64,000 nt of DNA, from contig JAUSLJ010000033.1 of NCBI GenBank assembly GCA_030646715.1, forward strand, positions 310,001 to 374,000, given 5' to 3'. The DNA comes from Agitococcus sp. Lineage in GTDB: Bacteria > Pseudomonadota > Gammaproteobacteria > Pseudomonadales > Moraxellaceae. Below the pieces are notes generated by a model that was given only the letters and a program-made list of their open reading frames with translations, made no database searches and was not told where the DNA came from. A program made the position numbers and the translations under genes. Shown here one piece after another: positions 63,379 to 64,000 of this stretch. Numbering within the stretch: the first letter of the stretch is position 1; each line of letters starts with the position of its first letter.

Positions 63379-64000
63379 ATGTCTGAATTACTATTGACTG
63401 ACTTTCAGCAACTCTTTGAGTCCATGCCAGCTTTGTATTTGGTGTTAACTCCCGATTTAGTCATTGTTGCGGTAACGGATGCCTATTTGCAGGCTACTAT
63501 GACGCAGCGTCAGCAGGTTTTAGGGCGACCACTATTTGAGATTTTTCCTGATAATCCCGATGATCCTCACGCTTCTGGTACACAAAACTTACGTGCTTCA
63601 TTAAATCGAGTACGCCGTGACGGTGTTGCTGACACCATGTCGGTACAAAAATATGACATTCGTCGTCCCGAAGCCGAAGGTGGTGGTTATGAAGAGCGGT
63701 TTTGGAGTCCAATCAATAGCCCTCTGTTTAATGCTCAAGGCCAATTGCAGTACATCATTCATCGTGTCGAAGATGTCACTGGGTTTATTCAGCTCAAACA
63801 ACGAGGTTCTGAAAACGAGAAGTTGACCACTGAGCTCCGAACCTTAGTCGAAAAAACGGAGGTAGAAGTTTATCTGCGAGCACAAGAAGTGTCAGAGGTT
63901 AACCGTCGTTTACATACGGCTAACGCTGAGCTGGCGCACATGAACGAGAGAATGCAAGAGCTAGATCAGATAAAAACACAATTTTTTGCGAATGTCAGTC
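63379..64000 (+). CDS. PAS-domain sensor histidine kinase (N-terminal part, cut by window edge)
   Basis: An open frame of 207 codons runs from the ATG at 63379 to the edge. Residues 1-140 are a PAS domain (FESMPALYLVLTPDLVIVAVTDAYLQAT, EIFPDNPDDPHASGTQNLRASLNRV, RVEDVT). A coiled coil follows (about 150-200), ending in ELDQIKTQFFANVS, the sequence that normally leads straight into the HELRTPL box of a histidine kinase. The kinase core lies past the edge, so a hybrid kinase or a simple kinase are both possible. GGAAG lies 7-8 bases before the ATG. No membrane segment is present so far. Confidence 0.85.
   Translation, partial: MSELLLTDFQQLFESMPALYLVLTPDLVIVAVTDAYLQATMTQRQQVLGRPLFEIFPDNPDDPHASGTQNLRASLNRVRRDGVADTMSVQKYDIRRPEAEGGGYEERFWSPINSPLFNAQGQLQYIIHRVEDVTGFIQLKQRGSENEKLTTELRTLVEKTEVEVYLRAQEVSEVNRRLHTANAELAHMNERMQELDQIKTQFFANVS

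Noticed and set aside
1-64000. CRISPR arrays, tRNA or rRNA genes, prophage and intact insertion sequences
   Set aside because: No regular spaced repeats, cloverleaf-like tracts, phage structural genes or transposase genes were seen on reading both strands.

Overview
The window is chromosomal DNA of a gammaproteobacterium. Evidence for this is a bamD/rluD pair, pgeF and clpB, mltA, nhaA, an alpha-2-macroglobulin/PbpC pair, a PilU-type pilus ATPase, a TfpX/TfpZ-type pilin accessory protein and the EarP/EF-P arginine-rhamnosylation pair. Base composition (mid-40s %GC by eye) and gene content suggest a Pseudomonadales/Moraxellaceae-like relative, but the genus cannot be fixed from sequence alone. 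Genes are dense on both strands. I saw no tRNA, rRNA, CRISPR array, prophage or intact insertion sequence.

Layout. 1-4300: a PilB/GspE-type ATPase cut by the window edge, divergent from a PilU-like ATPase, then a collagen-tract beta-propeller lipoprotein. 4472-8536: acetyl-CoA synthetase, a small unknown gene, a patatin-like phospholipase and a DUF1272 zinc protein. 8869-10898: a minus-strand block of three unknown genes and a metallophosphoesterase. 11130-15703: mltA, recQ and an alpha/beta hydrolase. 15766-18336: minus-strand operon rlmA-earP-efp; EF-P carries Arg32, the residue rhamnosylated by EarP. 18643-24479: a DUF692 (multinuclear iron oxidase-like) gene, a translationally coupled partner, a Cys/Met/His-rich small lipoprotein, a CopA copper ATPase, a Crp-family regulator and a MAPEG protein. 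24643-28979: acyl-CoA ligase and beta-lactamase-fold hydrolase, divergent from an AraC regulator. 29073-32113: an exported cytochrome c / FAD lactone oxidase / PLP-enzyme module. 32202-37179: an Ala-rich repeat protein, a TIGR02647-like protein, a membrane adenylate cyclase and a CBS-histidine kinase with a dual-receiver regulator. 37215-39426: an ArsR regulator divergent from a dehydrogenase/reductase pair, with a perfect operator-like palindrome between them. 39538-45371: NhaA, a Pal-like lipoprotein, a KdpDE-like pair without a Kdp pump, OsmC and BamD. 45539-63122: rluD ... pgeF ... clpB, an order that is contiguous in Escherichia coli but is here split by about 12 kb containing an HD hydrolase, the macroglobulin, an acyl-CoA synthetase, TfpX/TfpZ, a CYTH-gene remnant and pbpC. 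A PAS-type sensor gene runs off the right end.

The most interesting unit is 18643-23284. A DUF692 enzyme plus partner next to a metal-ligand-rich exported peptide and a copper P-type ATPase looks like a copper-handling, possibly RiPP (bufferin/methanobactin-like) system. The peptide is not of a family I recognise, so this is inference. Short repeats are common between genes: a CCCCTCTTT...AAAGAGGGG family, CTGAGC-type hairpins and a 97-bp element with 11-bp terminal inverted repeats. A convincing sigma-32 promoter precedes clpB, and a perfect CRP/Vfr-type site precedes a small zinc-ribbon gene.
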